The notes under the pieces are model-generated. The model was not told the origin of the DNA, ran no database searches, and saw nothing but the letters and a program-made list of their open reading frames with translations. Shown piece after piece: positions 48,598 to 57,546 of a stretch of 64,000 nt of DNA. Numbering within the stretch: position 1 is the first letter of the stretch; every line of letters begins with the position of its first letter. A program made the position numbers and the translations under genes. The DNA comes from OFTM10 sp964196195 (GTDB lineage Bacteria; Actinomycetota; Acidimicrobiia; Acidimicrobiales; Aldehydirespiratoraceae), in the NCBI GenBank assembly GCA_964196195.1, contig CAXMSE010000022.1, positions 11,194 through 75,193 of the forward strand, given 5' to 3'.

Positions 48598-50166
48598 ATG
48601 TCTCGAATCCTGGTCACCGAAAAGATCGCTCAAGCCGGTCTCGCTGCGCTGGGAGACGCCGGCCATGAGGTTGATCTTCAGCTCGACCTGTCGCCCGAGG
48701 AGTTGGTGGGTGCGCTTCCTGGGGCCCACGGCCTGATCATCCGTTCCGCCACCCAGGTCACCGCGGCAGTACTCGAAGCCGGCGCCGACCTGCTGGTGGT
48801 CGGCCGCGCCGGGGTGGGCCTCGACAATGTCGATGTCGCGGCGGCTACGGCGCGAGGGGTGATGGTGGTCAACGCGCCCCTGTCCAACTCCGTGTCGGCG
48901 GCGGAACACACGATGGCTCTGCTGTTGTCTCAGGCTCGCAATGTTCCCCAGGCCCATGCCGCCCTCGTGGAAGGCCGATGGGAGCGATCCAAATGGGAAG
49001 GGGTCGAGTTGGCCGACAAGGTGCTCGGCATCGTCGGCCTCGGTCGGATTGGAAAGCTCGTGGCGGCGCGAGCGGCCGCGTTCGGTATGCGACTCGTGGC
49101 CTACGACCCCTTCGTGGCCGACGACGCGGCCCGCCGGCTCGGTATCGAACTTATCGAGCTCGACCAACTCATCACCCAGGCCGACTTCCTCACCCTCCAT
49201 CTGGCCAAGACCCAAGAGACGATCGGATTGGTGGGCAAGGAGCTGCTCTCCCGGGCCAAGCCCAGCCTCCGGGTGATCAATGTCGCCCGGGGTGGCATCG
49301 TCGACGAGACTGCGCTCGCCGAAGCCGTCCGTGAGGGTCGGGTGGCGGGTGCCGCGATCGACGTATTCGACACCGAGCCGTCCACCGATTCGCCCTTGTT
49401 CGGTGTGCCCGGAATCGTGGTGACACCCCACCTCGGGGCGAGCACACGCGAAGCCCAGGACAAGGCGGGCATCACCATCGCCGAGCAGGTTCTTCTTTCG
49501 CTGGCCGGGGATTTCGTGCCGTTCGCGGTGAACGTCGATGCCGGTGAGGCGTCGGAGACGATTCGCCCCTTCCTTCCGCTGGTCGAGCAACTGGGCGCCC
49601 TGTTCGCTGCACTGGTGGGCGGCCTGCCCGACACGATCGACATCGAATTCCGGGGCGAGATCGGCGGTGTCGACACCTCCCTCGCTGTGCTCAGCGCCTT
49701 GAAGGGGCTGCTCGGTCAGCTCACCGATGGGCCGGTGAGCTATGTCAACGCCGCAGGATTGGCCGAAGAACGTGGGGTGGAGATCCGCACGATCATGGCG
49801 CCGGCTGCACTCGACCATGTCAACGTCGTGACCCTACGGGGCGGCGAGCACACCCTGGGGGGCACGATCTCGGCTCTAGACGGTAAGCCCCGTGTGATCG
49901 AGCTCGACAATCATCGCCTGGAGGTGCGCCCCAGCCGTGACCTGCTCGTGATCCGCAACACCGACGAACCAGGAATGGTGGGCCTGGTGGGGTCGGTGCT
50001 CGGCAATGCGGGCGTCAACATCAACAACATGCACATTGGCGAATCGGCCGACGGTGTTGCGGCCCTGATGGTGATGGCCACCGACGATGTGGTTCCCGAT
50101 CGGGTGGTGAGTGAATTGGGCTCGCACTCCAACATCAGCTTTGTGCGGGCCATCCACCTGGGTTGA
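48598..50166 (+). CDS. serA: D-3-phosphoglycerate dehydrogenase
   Basis: First enzyme of serine synthesis; 522 residues, the long actinobacterial type. Domains are substrate-binding (1-100 and 285-315), NAD-binding (GIVGLGRIGKLVAARAAAFG), the extra intervening domain (about 320-450) and a C-terminal ACT domain (LLVIRNTDEPGMVGLVGSVLGNAGVNINNMHIG) for serine feedback. Catalytic Arg, Glu and His are in NVARGGIVDE, DVFDTEP and TPHLGAST. ATG 48598 has GAGG 9 nt upstream; ATG 48589 is too close to it. Confidence 0.95.
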   Translation: MSRILVTEKIAQAGLAALGDAGHEVDLQLDLSPEELVGALPGAHGLIIRSATQVTAAVLEAGADLLVVGRAGVGLDNVDVAAATARGVMVVNAPLSNSVSAAEHTMALLLSQARNVPQAHAALVEGRWERSKWEGVELADKVLGIVGLGRIGKLVAARAAAFGMRLVAYDPFVADDAARRLGIELIELDQLITQADFLTLHLAKTQETIGLVGKELLSRAKPSLRVINVARGGIVDETALAEAVREGRVAGAAIDVFDTEPSTDSPLFGVPGIVVTPHLGASTREAQDKAGITIAEQVLLSLAGDFVPFAVNVDAGEASETIRPFLPLVEQLGALFAALVGGLPDTIDIEFRGEIGGVDTSLAVLSALKGLLGQLTDGPVSYVNAAGLAEERGVEIRTIMAPAALDHVNVVTLRGGEHTLGGTISALDGKPRVIELDNHRLEVRPSRDLLVIRNTDEPGMVGLVGSVLGNAGVNINNMHIGESADGVAALMVMATDDVVPDRVVSELGSHSNISFVRAIHLG

Positions 50167-50174
50167 GCCCAGGG

Positions 50175-50603
50175 TCAGCGCTTGGCTTGGCGAAACCCGT
50201 CTGCCTCGGCATCGGCGGCATCGGCGTAGCAGCGATCGGCATCGGTGCGTTCATACGATGACCCGCCGGGCACATGGAAGATCTTCGACTGGGCATTGGC
50301 CTTGATCGGGTGGTCGACCGGACACGATCCATCAGTGGGATCGACCCAGGCCTGGGCCTCGGAGGCGGCCACGTCGGACTCAGCCGCGGGGGCCTCCGTG
50401 GGCTCTTCTGCGGGCGTCTCGGTGAACTTCACCGGACCGGACCGGCGAGCCGGCTCGGGCTCCTCCACCAGGGGTGGCCAGTTCGCGGTGCCGGATGCTT
50501 CTGGCTTGGGTTTGGATTTCACCGATCGGATCACGCCGACGACCACTGCAATCAGCGCACCGATTCCGGTGAAACGGATGACTCGAGAGACGGTGCTGCG
50601 CAT
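50175..50603 (-). CDS. Small membrane protein with C-terminal sunset-like domain
   Basis: A 142-residue protein. One helix near the start (IGALIAVVVGVIRSV) is followed by an acidic Pro-rich region (residues 40-85) and a C-terminal domain CPVDHPIKANAQSKIFHVPGG-YERTDADRCYADAADAEADGFRQAKR. This end matches the short 'HPIKGN...YHVPGG..Y.R....RCF' domain called sunset in actinobacterial proteins. Function unknown. The domain name is from memory of the motif. Confidence 0.68.
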   Translation of the reverse strand: MRSTVSRVIRFTGIGALIAVVVGVIRSVKSKPKPEASGTANWPPLVEEPEPARRSGPVKFTETPAEEPTEAPAAESDVAASEAQAWVDPTDGSCPVDHPIKANAQSKIFHVPGGSSYERTDADRCYADAADAEADGFRQAKR

Positions 50604-50610
50604 ACCTGGA

Positions 50611-50616
50611 ACGGTA
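50611..50616 (-). promoter_or_regulatory. -10 box TACCGT for the sunset-like gene
   Basis: TACCGT on the minus strand, 7 nt before the ATG at 50603. Confidence 0.5.
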
Positions 50617-50673
50617 GCGGACGCCGGGTCGGGCATCGACCCGGCGTGCGCTACTTTCTCCACGAGTTCGGGT

Positions 50674-53091
50674 TCAGCCTGCTTCGATCACACCGAGACG
50701 GTCGAGGTCGATCAGGTCGTTCACCTGGAGCCGGACCGGGCCCTCACCGCTGTAGTAGCCCAATGGCGAACTCAGGGACCACAGCTCATCGGTGTTGAGC
50801 ACCATGGTGCGGCTGATGGTGGGAACCTGCTGATAGCTGCTCCAGCACACGACCAACTCTTCATCGGCATCGAACTGGAGGCCGATGTTGGCGGCTTCCT
50901 CGGTGATCCAAGGCTCGGGATAGCACTCGAAGCCCTTGGCCTGGGGTTCCTCGCCGGGTCCACAACGCAGGACGAGCGAGTTCTGATCCTGCACCATCCA
51001 TTCGAGTTCGCTATCGAACTCGTCGGAATTGGTGTTGGGCAGGTCGTCGGAGGTGACTCGGCCGCATTCGGTCAGACCGATCGAGGAATTGGCATCGGAA
51101 TGATCGATCCGGCCGACCTCGAATATCTCACCGTCATCGACCTTGAGCATCACTGCACCAGCCCAGTGGGTGCCCTGGTCGTAGGCCGAGACGGGGATGA
51201 CCGCGATCTGTTCGGGACCCCACCACAGGAAGCTGCGATGATCCCAGCCCACGTCGGTCCAACCGTTGGGGGCCTCCCACACGGCGACTTCGAGAGGATT
51301 GCTCAGGTCCGACACGTCGAAGAGCGAAACCTTCGATCCGGTGATGTTGCCGTCCTGATCGCCGGCCGAACCGACGCCCAGCACCATGCCGTCGCCGATC
51401 GGGTGCAGGTAGCTGGAGAAACCGGGGATCTTGAGTTCGCCGACCACCCGGGGGCTCTCGGGATCGCTCAGATCGAGGGTGTAGAAGGGATCGACCTGGC
51501 GGAAGGTCACCACATAGCCGACCGGACCCTGGAACCTCACGGACTGGACGGCTTCGCCGTTGCCCATGTTGCCGACCGAGCCGACCTCGACCAGTTCGCC
51601 GTCGTCCTCACGCAGGACCCGTACGAAGGTCTCCGATGTTTCGTCCCACTGCTCGCCGGTGGTGGTGATAACCCGGAGGTGTCCGTCGTATTCCGAAAGT
51701 GAGAACTGGTCTCGGATGTCGCCGGGCACCGAGCCCGATGCGGTGTAGGCCGCACCGTTGCCGGAGAGGGCGAAGCGGTGGATGGAGGTGTGACGAGCGT
51801 TCCAGGCTTCTTCCGACTGGCGGTCGTTGTCGAAGAGCGCCCAGTCGACCCATGTCTGGGTGGCTACGAAGATCGAGTCGGTGGAGGCATACACGGTGTT
51901 GCCGGGGGCGAGAACGGCGGTGGTCTGATGGGGATCGATGTCGCCGTCGACCGGGATGCTCAGCACCGACAGCACACCGAAGCCGGAGAACTCGGTGGGA
52001 GCGTGGACCTGGCCGCAGCTCGGGAGGAGACCGCTGTCGATCACATCACCGTCACTGTCGAGCAGGGTGTAGCCCGGGATCCAGTCGGCGAGCTCAGACT
52101 CCATCACCGCTTCACGGTTTGATTCCTCGGCGCGTTCTTCACCGGCCGAGCCGGCCGGGTAGACGAAGGGGAAGGTGGCCTGGGGGTTGCTGCGGATGAT
52201 CACCCGGGCGACGCCGTCGATGCCGCGGCTGCTCACATAGTCGCCCTCGACGATCAGGGACTCGACGAGCTCGGGGCCGTTGTCGCTGATCGAGATGCGC
52301 GTGATCACCGTGACGCTGGTGTCGTAGAAGTAAGGCTCGACGGCAATTCCCTCGAGGTCGTCGGCGAACTCCGCTTCGGCGTCGCCGCCACCCTCGATCC
52401 CCGGGAGGGGCTGTGGAACGGCATCGTTGCCGAGCCAGGTGGTGGTCACCAGCAGAACGTCGTCGCCGGAGAGGAAGAGCTCGGGGTTCCAGCCGGCCGT
52501 GACGGGAAGGGAACCGATGACCTCACGACGGTCGACGTCGACCACGACGAGTTCGTTGCCAGCCACGATGAACACCCGCTCGCCATCGGTCTTGATGATG
52601 TCGGCTTCGTCGACGCCCACTTCCTGGACGTTGGTACCAGAGAAGTCGACGCCTTCGATCGAGTCGCCGGCCTCGGCACCGATGGCCGGTGCGGCCGTGG
52701 CTTCGACTGCTTCGTCGACTGCGTCGAAGCCGCCGCCGTCGTCACCGGCGTCGTCGAAGTCGGCCCGGGCGACGGCCACGTCGTCGAAGAGGCGTCCGCC
52801 ATACCAGCCATCGCCTTCGAAGCCGTAGGCCCCGACCCGCTCGGCCGCTTCGGTGCGAACGTGGGCGAGGAGGTTGTCACAACTGTCGAACCCGGACAGG
52901 CCCGAGGTGAGCACGATCTCGTTGCCGTCGACCTCGATCACGAGCTCGCCGTCGTCGTTGCGGGCAGCGTCGACGCTGCCGTCGCCATTCCCGGGGTCTG
53001 GGCTCGTGGTGGGGTCGTCACCGCTGCAGGCGCCGGCGAAGAGGCCGAACGCCGAGATGAGCACGGCAAGTTTGATCAGGATTCTGCGCAT
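50674..53091 (-). CDS. Secreted beta-propeller lipoprotein (PF09826-like)
   Basis: An 805-residue protein. The signal MRRILIKLAVLISAFGLFAGAC has a lipobox-like end at Cys22, followed by an acidic Gly/Asp-rich linker. The mature part begins with the family phrase VGVDEADIIKTDGERVFIVAGNELVVVD and forms a long series of beta-propeller blades (VYASTDSIFVATQTW, HRFALSGNGAAYTASGSVPG, FYTLDLSDPESPRVVGELKIPGFSSYLHPIGDG). This matches the secreted beta-propeller domain family. Function unknown, probably protein interaction at the cell surface. No catalytic motif is seen. Confidence 0.87.
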   Translation of the reverse strand: MRRILIKLAVLISAFGLFAGACSGDDPTTSPDPGNGDGSVDAARNDDGELVIEVDGNEIVLTSGLSGFDSCDNLLAHVRTEAAERVGAYGFEGDGWYGGRLFDDVAVARADFDDAGDDGGGFDAVDEAVEATAAPAIGAEAGDSIEGVDFSGTNVQEVGVDEADIIKTDGERVFIVAGNELVVVDVDRREVIGSLPVTAGWNPELFLSGDDVLLVTTTWLGNDAVPQPLPGIEGGGDAEAEFADDLEGIAVEPYFYDTSVTVITRISISDNGPELVESLIVEGDYVSSRGIDGVARVIIRSNPQATFPFVYPAGSAGEERAEESNREAVMESELADWIPGYTLLDSDGDVIDSGLLPSCGQVHAPTEFSGFGVLSVLSIPVDGDIDPHQTTAVLAPGNTVYASTDSIFVATQTWVDWALFDNDRQSEEAWNARHTSIHRFALSGNGAAYTASGSVPGDIRDQFSLSEYDGHLRVITTTGEQWDETSETFVRVLREDDGELVEVGSVGNMGNGEAVQSVRFQGPVGYVVTFRQVDPFYTLDLSDPESPRVVGELKIPGFSSYLHPIGDGMVLGVGSAGDQDGNITGSKVSLFDVSDLSNPLEVAVWEAPNGWTDVGWDHRSFLWWGPEQIAVIPVSAYDQGTHWAGAVMLKVDDGEIFEVGRIDHSDANSSIGLTECGRVTSDDLPNTNSDEFDSELEWMVQDQNSLVLRCGPGEEPQAKGFECYPEPWITEEAANIGLQFDADEELVVCWSSYQQVPTISRTMVLNTDELWSLSSPLGYYSGEGPVRLQVNDLIDLDRLGVIEAG

Positions 53092-53187
53092 TTCGAATCT
53101 CCGGTGTCGCAGGGTTGTGTTGTCCCTCAGACGCACCGTCGGCAGCATCGGTTCCCGATGAAACGATTTTCTTTTCAGAGCCCGCGG

Positions 53188-53781
53188 TCAGCGGGTGGCC
53201 GGCATCCAGGGCTGGCGCCGGGCCTCGAACTCGCCGATGTCGTCGATGAGGCGCATGGTGAGCCCGATGTCGTCGAGCCCCTCGAGGAATCGCTCCTGAG
53301 TGCCGGCATCCATGGGAAAGCCGGCCTCAAGACCCGCGGCGGGCGCCTCCACCGTGAGTCGCTCCACGTCGACGGTGATCTCGAGGGCGGGGTCGGCCTC
53401 GACAGCGCGCATCAGGGCGGCGGAGAAGTCTGGGTCGACCGCGGCCGGGATGAGGCCGTTCTTGGTGCAGTTGTTGCGGAAGATGTCGCCGAAGCGGGGC
53501 GATATCACCGCCTCGAATCCGTACTGCTGGATGGCCCACACAGCATGCTCTCGGCTCGACCCGGTACCGAAGTTGAGCCCCCCGAGCAAGATGTTGGCGC
53601 CGGCGTACTGCTCTTGGTTGAGCACAAAATCGCGATCGTCGCGCCACTCGGAAAACAGACCCTTTTCGAAGCCGGTTCGCTCCACCCGCTTCAACCAGTC
53701 GGACGGGATGATCTGGTCGGTGTCGACGTCGGTGCGGTCGAGCGGCACCGCGGTGCCCGAGACGATTCGTACTGCCTTCAT
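53188..53781 (-). CDS. leuD: 3-isopropylmalate dehydratase small subunit
   Basis: The 197-residue swivelling domain of isopropylmalate isomerase, which works with LeuC. Motifs are TDVDTDQIIPSDWLKR, NFGTGSSREHAVWAI (substrate-binding loop) and SPRFGDIFRNNCTKNGLIP. In the citramalate route the same enzyme isomerises citramalate. It lies 31 bp after leuC on the same strand. Confidence 0.95.
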   Translation of the reverse strand: MKAVRIVSGTAVPLDRTDVDTDQIIPSDWLKRVERTGFEKGLFSEWRDDRDFVLNQEQYAGANILLGGLNFGTGSSREHAVWAIQQYGFEAVISPRFGDIFRNNCTKNGLIPAAVDPDFSAALMRAVEADPALEITVDVERLTVEAPAAGLEAGFPMDAGTQERFLEGLDDIGLTMRLIDDIGEFEARRQPWMPATR

Positions 53782-53812
53782 GATGGGTACTTTCTGGTCC
53801 TGGTCAATTGGC

Positions 53813-55222
53813 TCAGCTGAGGTCGGCTGGCGTGGCGAAGGTGCCGGCGATGGCGGTGGCGGCGGCAACGGCGGGGGAGACGAGGTGGGTGCGTCCACCG
53901 CGGCCCTGACGGCCCTCGAAGTTGCGATTGCTGGTGCTGGCGGCTCGCTCACCGGGCTGGAGCTTGTCGGGGTTCATGGCCAGACACATCGAGCAGCCCG
54001 GCTCGCGCCAGTCGAAACCGGCGGCCCTGAACACTTCCGGGAGTCCTTCTGCTTCGGCCTGGGTCTTCACCAGACCAGACCCCGGCACGACCAGGGTGCG
54101 CATGCCATCGGCCACCTTGCGACCCCTGGCCACTTCGGCGGCGACTCGGAGATCTTCGATGCGACTGTTGGTACACGAGCCGATGAAGACTGTGTCCACC
54201 CTTATGTCGCGGATTGGCACTCCGGCGGTGAGGTCCATGTATTCAAGGGCGCGGGCCGCCGTGTCGCTCATGGCGGGGTCGGCGAACGAGTCGGGGCTGG
54301 GGATGAGTCCGCTGATCGGCATCACCTGGGCGGGGTTGGTGCCCCACGACACATGAGGGGTGATCTCGGCCCCGTCGAGCACCACCTCTTCGTCGAAGGT
54401 GGCACCCTCATCGGTGGGCAGGGTGAGCCAGTCGGCCACAGCGGTGTCCCAGTCGGCGCCCCGTGGAGCGCGCTCGCGGCCCTCGAGGTAGCGAACCGTG
54501 GTTTCGTCGGGGGCGATGAGGCCGGCCTTGGCGCCGCCCTCGATCGACATATTGCATACCGTCATGCGCCCCTCCATGGAGAGGGCGCGGATCACCTCGC
54601 CGCGATATTCGATGACCTTGCCGATGCCGCCACCGGTTCCGATGCGGCCGATGATCGCGAGGATCACGTCCTTGGCTGTGGAGCCCTTCGGCAGTTGGCC
54701 GTCGACGGTGATGGCCATGGTGCCGGGGCGAGCCTGGGGGAGGGTTTGGGTGGCGAGCACGTGCTCCACCTCGCTGGTGCCTATGCCGAAGGCAATCGAC
54801 CCGAAGGCCCCGTGGGTGGCGGTATGGGAGTCGCCGCACACGATGGTCATGCCCGGCTGGGTGAGCCCCTGCTCCGGGCCGATCACATGCACGATGCCTT
54901 GCTTGGGATCACCCATTCGGTAGTTGATGATGCCGAACTCTTCGGTGTTGACCCTCAGGGTGTCGATCTGCTTGCGGCTCACCTCATCGGCGATCGGCTG
55001 GTCGATGTTTTCGGTGGGGACGTTGTGGTCCTCGGTGGCGATGGTGAGATCGGGGCGGCGGACGGCGCGACCGGAGATGCGGAGCCCGTCGAATGCCTGA
55101 GGGGAGGTGACCTCGTGTACGAGGTGGAGGTCGATGTAGAGGAGGTCGGGGCCGCCGTTGACCCCCGGGGTCACGACGTGTCGGTCCCAGATTTTCTCGC
55201 TCAGGGTTCTCGGGTTGGTCAT
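53813..55222 (-). CDS. leuC: 3-isopropylmalate dehydratase large subunit
   Basis: Aconitase-family [4Fe-4S] enzyme of 469 residues for the second leucine step, and for citramalate in isoleucine synthesis. Cluster cysteines lie in FIGSCTNSRIEDL and GCSMCLAMNPD. The opening is TLSEKIWDRHVV, with VCGDSHTATHGAFGSIAFGIGTSEVEHVLATQTLPQ downstream. ATG 55222 is 60 bp from the divergent IclR gene and next to its operator. Confidence 0.96.
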   Translation of the reverse strand: MTNPRTLSEKIWDRHVVTPGVNGGPDLLYIDLHLVHEVTSPQAFDGLRISGRAVRRPDLTIATEDHNVPTENIDQPIADEVSRKQIDTLRVNTEEFGIINYRMGDPKQGIVHVIGPEQGLTQPGMTIVCGDSHTATHGAFGSIAFGIGTSEVEHVLATQTLPQARPGTMAITVDGQLPKGSTAKDVILAIIGRIGTGGGIGKVIEYRGEVIRALSMEGRMTVCNMSIEGGAKAGLIAPDETTVRYLEGRERAPRGADWDTAVADWLTLPTDEGATFDEEVVLDGAEITPHVSWGTNPAQVMPISGLIPSPDSFADPAMSDTAARALEYMDLTAGVPIRDIRVDTVFIGSCTNSRIEDLRVAAEVARGRKVADGMRTLVVPGSGLVKTQAEAEGLPEVFRAAGFDWREPGCSMCLAMNPDKLQPGERAASTSNRNFEGRQGRGGRTHLVSPAVAAATAIAGTFATPADLS

Positions 55223-55249
55223 ATGGCTGCCATCGCCTGTCGTCTCTTG

Positions 55250-55270
55250 ATATCTCACTATGTGGGATAT
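55250..55270. promoter_or_regulatory. Operator palindrome between leuC and the IclR gene
   Basis: ATATCTCAC-TAT-GTGGGATAT: two 9-bp arms with one mismatch around a 3-bp centre. It lies between divergent leuC and the IclR gene and overlaps the TAGATT -10 box of the latter. In other actinobacteria the NdgR/LtbR regulator binds at this position and controls leuCD and itself. Confidence 0.7.
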
Positions 55271-55275
55271 AGATT
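55270..55275 (+). promoter_or_regulatory. -10 box TAGATT for the IclR-type gene
   Basis: TAGATT 7 nt before the GTG at 55283, touching the end of the operator palindrome, which suggests self-repression. Confidence 0.5.
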
Positions 55276-55282
55276 CTGAAGT

Positions 55283-55936
55283 GTGGAATCCATCGTAAGT
55301 GGTGTCGGCGTGATCGACAAGGCGGTCGCTGTTCTTGCCGCCGTTGAAGCCGGTCCCCTCACCCTCGGCGGCCTCGTTGAGCGCACCGGGTTCAGCAGGG
55401 CCACGACTCACCGGTTGGCGTCTGCTTTGGAGACCCACGGTCTGCTGCGTCGCGATGGCGAGGGTCGCTACACCCTCGGATCGCGTGTGCTCTCCCTCGG
55501 TCGGGCGGCCGCCGACGGATGGCCCCTGGCCGCAGCCTCTGCTCCGGCCCTCGCTGCGCTTCGAGACCTCACGGGTGAATCGGCCCAGCTCTATGTGCGC
55601 GACGGGGTTTCGAGGGTGTGTATCGCCTCGCTCGAAAGCCCTCACGGGCTCCGGACGATTGTGAGCACCGGGGAGATGCTTCCTCTCGACCAGGGATCGG
55701 GTGGCCGTGTGCTGGCGGGAGAGGCGGGGCCCGATGGCTGGGTGGCCTCGGTCGGGGAACGAGAGACCGGTGTTGGTTCGGTGAGTGCGCCGGTGATCGA
55801 CGGATCGGGTGTGGTGGTGGCCGCGGTGTCGGTGAGCGGCCCCCTCGATCGACTCACCGCCGATCCTGGTCCCGTTCACGGTCGGGCGGTGGTGGCTGCC
55901 GCCTCTCGGATCGCGATCGAAGCGGGCCTGTCGTGA
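55283..55936 (+). CDS. IclR-family regulator, NdgR/LtbR-like
   Basis: A 217-residue regulator: N-terminal winged helix (DKAVAVLAAVEAGPLTLGGLVERTGFSRATTHRLASALETHGLL) and an IclR effector domain (about 80-217). The NdgR/LtbR group controls leucine and other amino-acid genes in actinobacteria and is encoded divergently from leuCD, exactly as here. The effector-binding part is a little shorter than usual. GTG at 55283 gives the normal N-terminus. Confidence 0.9.
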   Translation: MESIVSGVGVIDKAVAVLAAVEAGPLTLGGLVERTGFSRATTHRLASALETHGLLRRDGEGRYTLGSRVLSLGRAAADGWPLAAASAPALAALRDLTGESAQLYVRDGVSRVCIASLESPHGLRTIVSTGEMLPLDQGSGGRVLAGEAGPDGWVASVGERETGVGSVSAPVIDGSGVVVAAVSVSGPLDRLTADPGPVHGRAVVAAASRIAIEAGLS

Positions 55937-56049
55937 CCGCCGAGGAACCCGAGATCGGCCCCGGCTCACTCTGGTTTCTCCGCGGCCTGCTCATTGCGGT
56001 GACCCTGGTGGTGGTCTGGTTCGCGATCGACGCCATGCCCTGGATCTGA
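55933..56049 (+). CDS. Single-span membrane microprotein, 38 aa
   Basis: GTG at 55933 overlaps the regulator stop (GTGA). The peptide has an acidic start (MTAEEPEIGPGSLWFLRG) and one strongly hydrophobic helix (LLIAVTLVVVWFAIDAMPW), ending 1 bp before the convergent diheme gene stop. The tight overlap and clean membrane helix suggest a translated product. No family is recognised. Its position may couple it to the regulator. Confidence 0.6.
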   Translation: MTAEEPEIGPGSLWFLRGLLIAVTLVVVWFAIDAMPWI

Positions 56050-56050
56050 G

Positions 56051-57511
56051 TCAGCGGCTCGCCACGAACGCGAGGACCATGACCCGATTCGGCGCCGTCA
56101 AGGCCTGAAACTCCTGAGACGCAGCTTCGGCTTCACCTCCGTGCCACAGGATCGCCTCCTCGATGCTGCGCGCTCGTCCATCGTGCAGCAGAGACACATG
56201 GCCATTGACGATCTGGAGCAAGCCGATGCCCCAGAGGGGAGCGGTGCGCCACTCCGCGCCGCTGGCCTGCAGCACGCTGCGGCCGTCGTCGAGGCCCATA
56301 CCGAGGTCGTGCAAAAGCATGTCGGTGAAGGGATAGATCGTGAGATCGGAGAGTTCGGGTGTGGCCGCGTTGGTGGTTCGAAGCTGCGGAGTGTGACACG
56401 ACGAACAGCCGATGGAGTCGAACAGAGCGGCGCCCCCGATCACCTCGGGGTTGTCGGTGTGGCGGCCTGCCGGAATGGCCAACCCCTCCATGTAGAAGGC
56501 GAGATCGGCGAGCCGGGCGTCGTCGATCTCCACCAGCTCGGCCACGGGGAACACAGTGGTGCCGAGGCCCATGTCGTCGGCGAGCGCCCCGGCCGATTGG
56601 TGGGTGAGATCGAAATTCTCTGCCTTCCAGCCGTGTCGCCCCACGAGGAACTCCGGGCTGGCATCGGGGCTGGTGTCGCTGCCGCGGTCGGCGTTGGGCA
56701 CCCATTGCACCCTGCCACTGATGCCGTCGCCGTCGATGTCGTCGGGATCGGCCCGGGTGATGATGTCGGCCTCGGCCACGTGCTCGAGCAGCCCCGGTCC
56801 GGCCACCTGGGGAGGAATGCGAAGGGAGAGTTCGGCATCGGCAGGGAGCATGCCGTCGCGGCCCACCACCGACACGGTGGGGCGCCGCAGGGAGTAGATA
56901 GCTCCGTCGGGATAGCTCCCTCCGAGCTCCTCCCACAGCACCTTGATCTGGGCCTCCGCTTCGCCCTCCACGGCATAGGTCTGGAGCCGGGTGCCGTAGC
57001 CGGGGAGTTCGAAGGGTCGTTCGTCGGGCCCGGCCCCAGCTATGGAGACGTGCACTACCGGACCGATCCCCACGTATCCGTTACCGAGAGGGGAGCTCTG
57101 GCGGCCGTTGTTGACGTGGCAGGTGTTGCAGCCGGCGGCGTTGAAGTCGGGGCCGAGGCCGTTCTGAGCGTCGAAGAACTTCTGGAAGGTGGTGTCGCCC
57201 TCGGTGAAGCGGAGGAGGGACGCACTCGTGAGATTGGCGGCAGCGAGGTTGAAGGATTGACCACTCACCTCGAAGGTGGTGGCGGCGTCGCCGGAGAGTT
57301 CCACCAGCCAATCGGGCCCATCGGCGGTCGGGGCATCGTCGTCATCGGCAGCGCCCTCCGCGGCCGGGGTGGACTTTTCGTCGGGATCGGGTTCTTCGAC
57401 GGTGGAGTGGGCGCCGTCGGAGGCGGGTTCGCTGGTGCACGCGAGCCCGAGGAGAACCAATGCCAATAGCACCAGGAGCGGTGCCGTCGTCGAGCGGTGA
57501 GTTCTTGTCAC
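56051..57511 (-). CDS. Diheme c-type cytochrome of the DUF1111 oxidoreductase family
   Basis: A 486-residue exported protein. Signal helix and lipobox-like Cys (LLVLLALVLLGLAC) are followed by an acidic linker (residues 40-75) and a cytochrome body with two heme c sites, CNTCH and CSSCH. The wording LLRFTEGDTTFQKFFDAQNGLGPDFNAAGCNTCHVNNGR matches the DUF1111 'thiol oxidoreductase' family; no activity is proven. Cytochrome c maturation genes are not in the window. GTG 57511 gives the shortest chain with a good signal. It is 35 bp after a hydrolase gene. Confidence 0.88.
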   Translation of the reverse strand: MTRTHRSTTAPLLVLLALVLLGLACTSEPASDGAHSTVEEPDPDEKSTPAAEGAADDDDAPTADGPDWLVELSGDAATTFEVSGQSFNLAAANLTSASLLRFTEGDTTFQKFFDAQNGLGPDFNAAGCNTCHVNNGRQSSPLGNGYVGIGPVVHVSIAGAGPDERPFELPGYGTRLQTYAVEGEAEAQIKVLWEELGGSYPDGAIYSLRRPTVSVVGRDGMLPADAELSLRIPPQVAGPGLLEHVAEADIITRADPDDIDGDGISGRVQWVPNADRGSDTSPDASPEFLVGRHGWKAENFDLTHQSAGALADDMGLGTTVFPVAELVEIDDARLADLAFYMEGLAIPAGRHTDNPEVIGGAALFDSIGCSSCHTPQLRTTNAATPELSDLTIYPFTDMLLHDLGMGLDDGRSVLQASGAEWRTAPLWGIGLLQIVNGHVSLLHDGRARSIEEAILWHGGEAEAASQEFQALTAPNRVMVLAFVASR

Positions 57512-57546
57512 AGTTCCGCCTGCCTCGCCCGCCCAGAACCGAGTGG

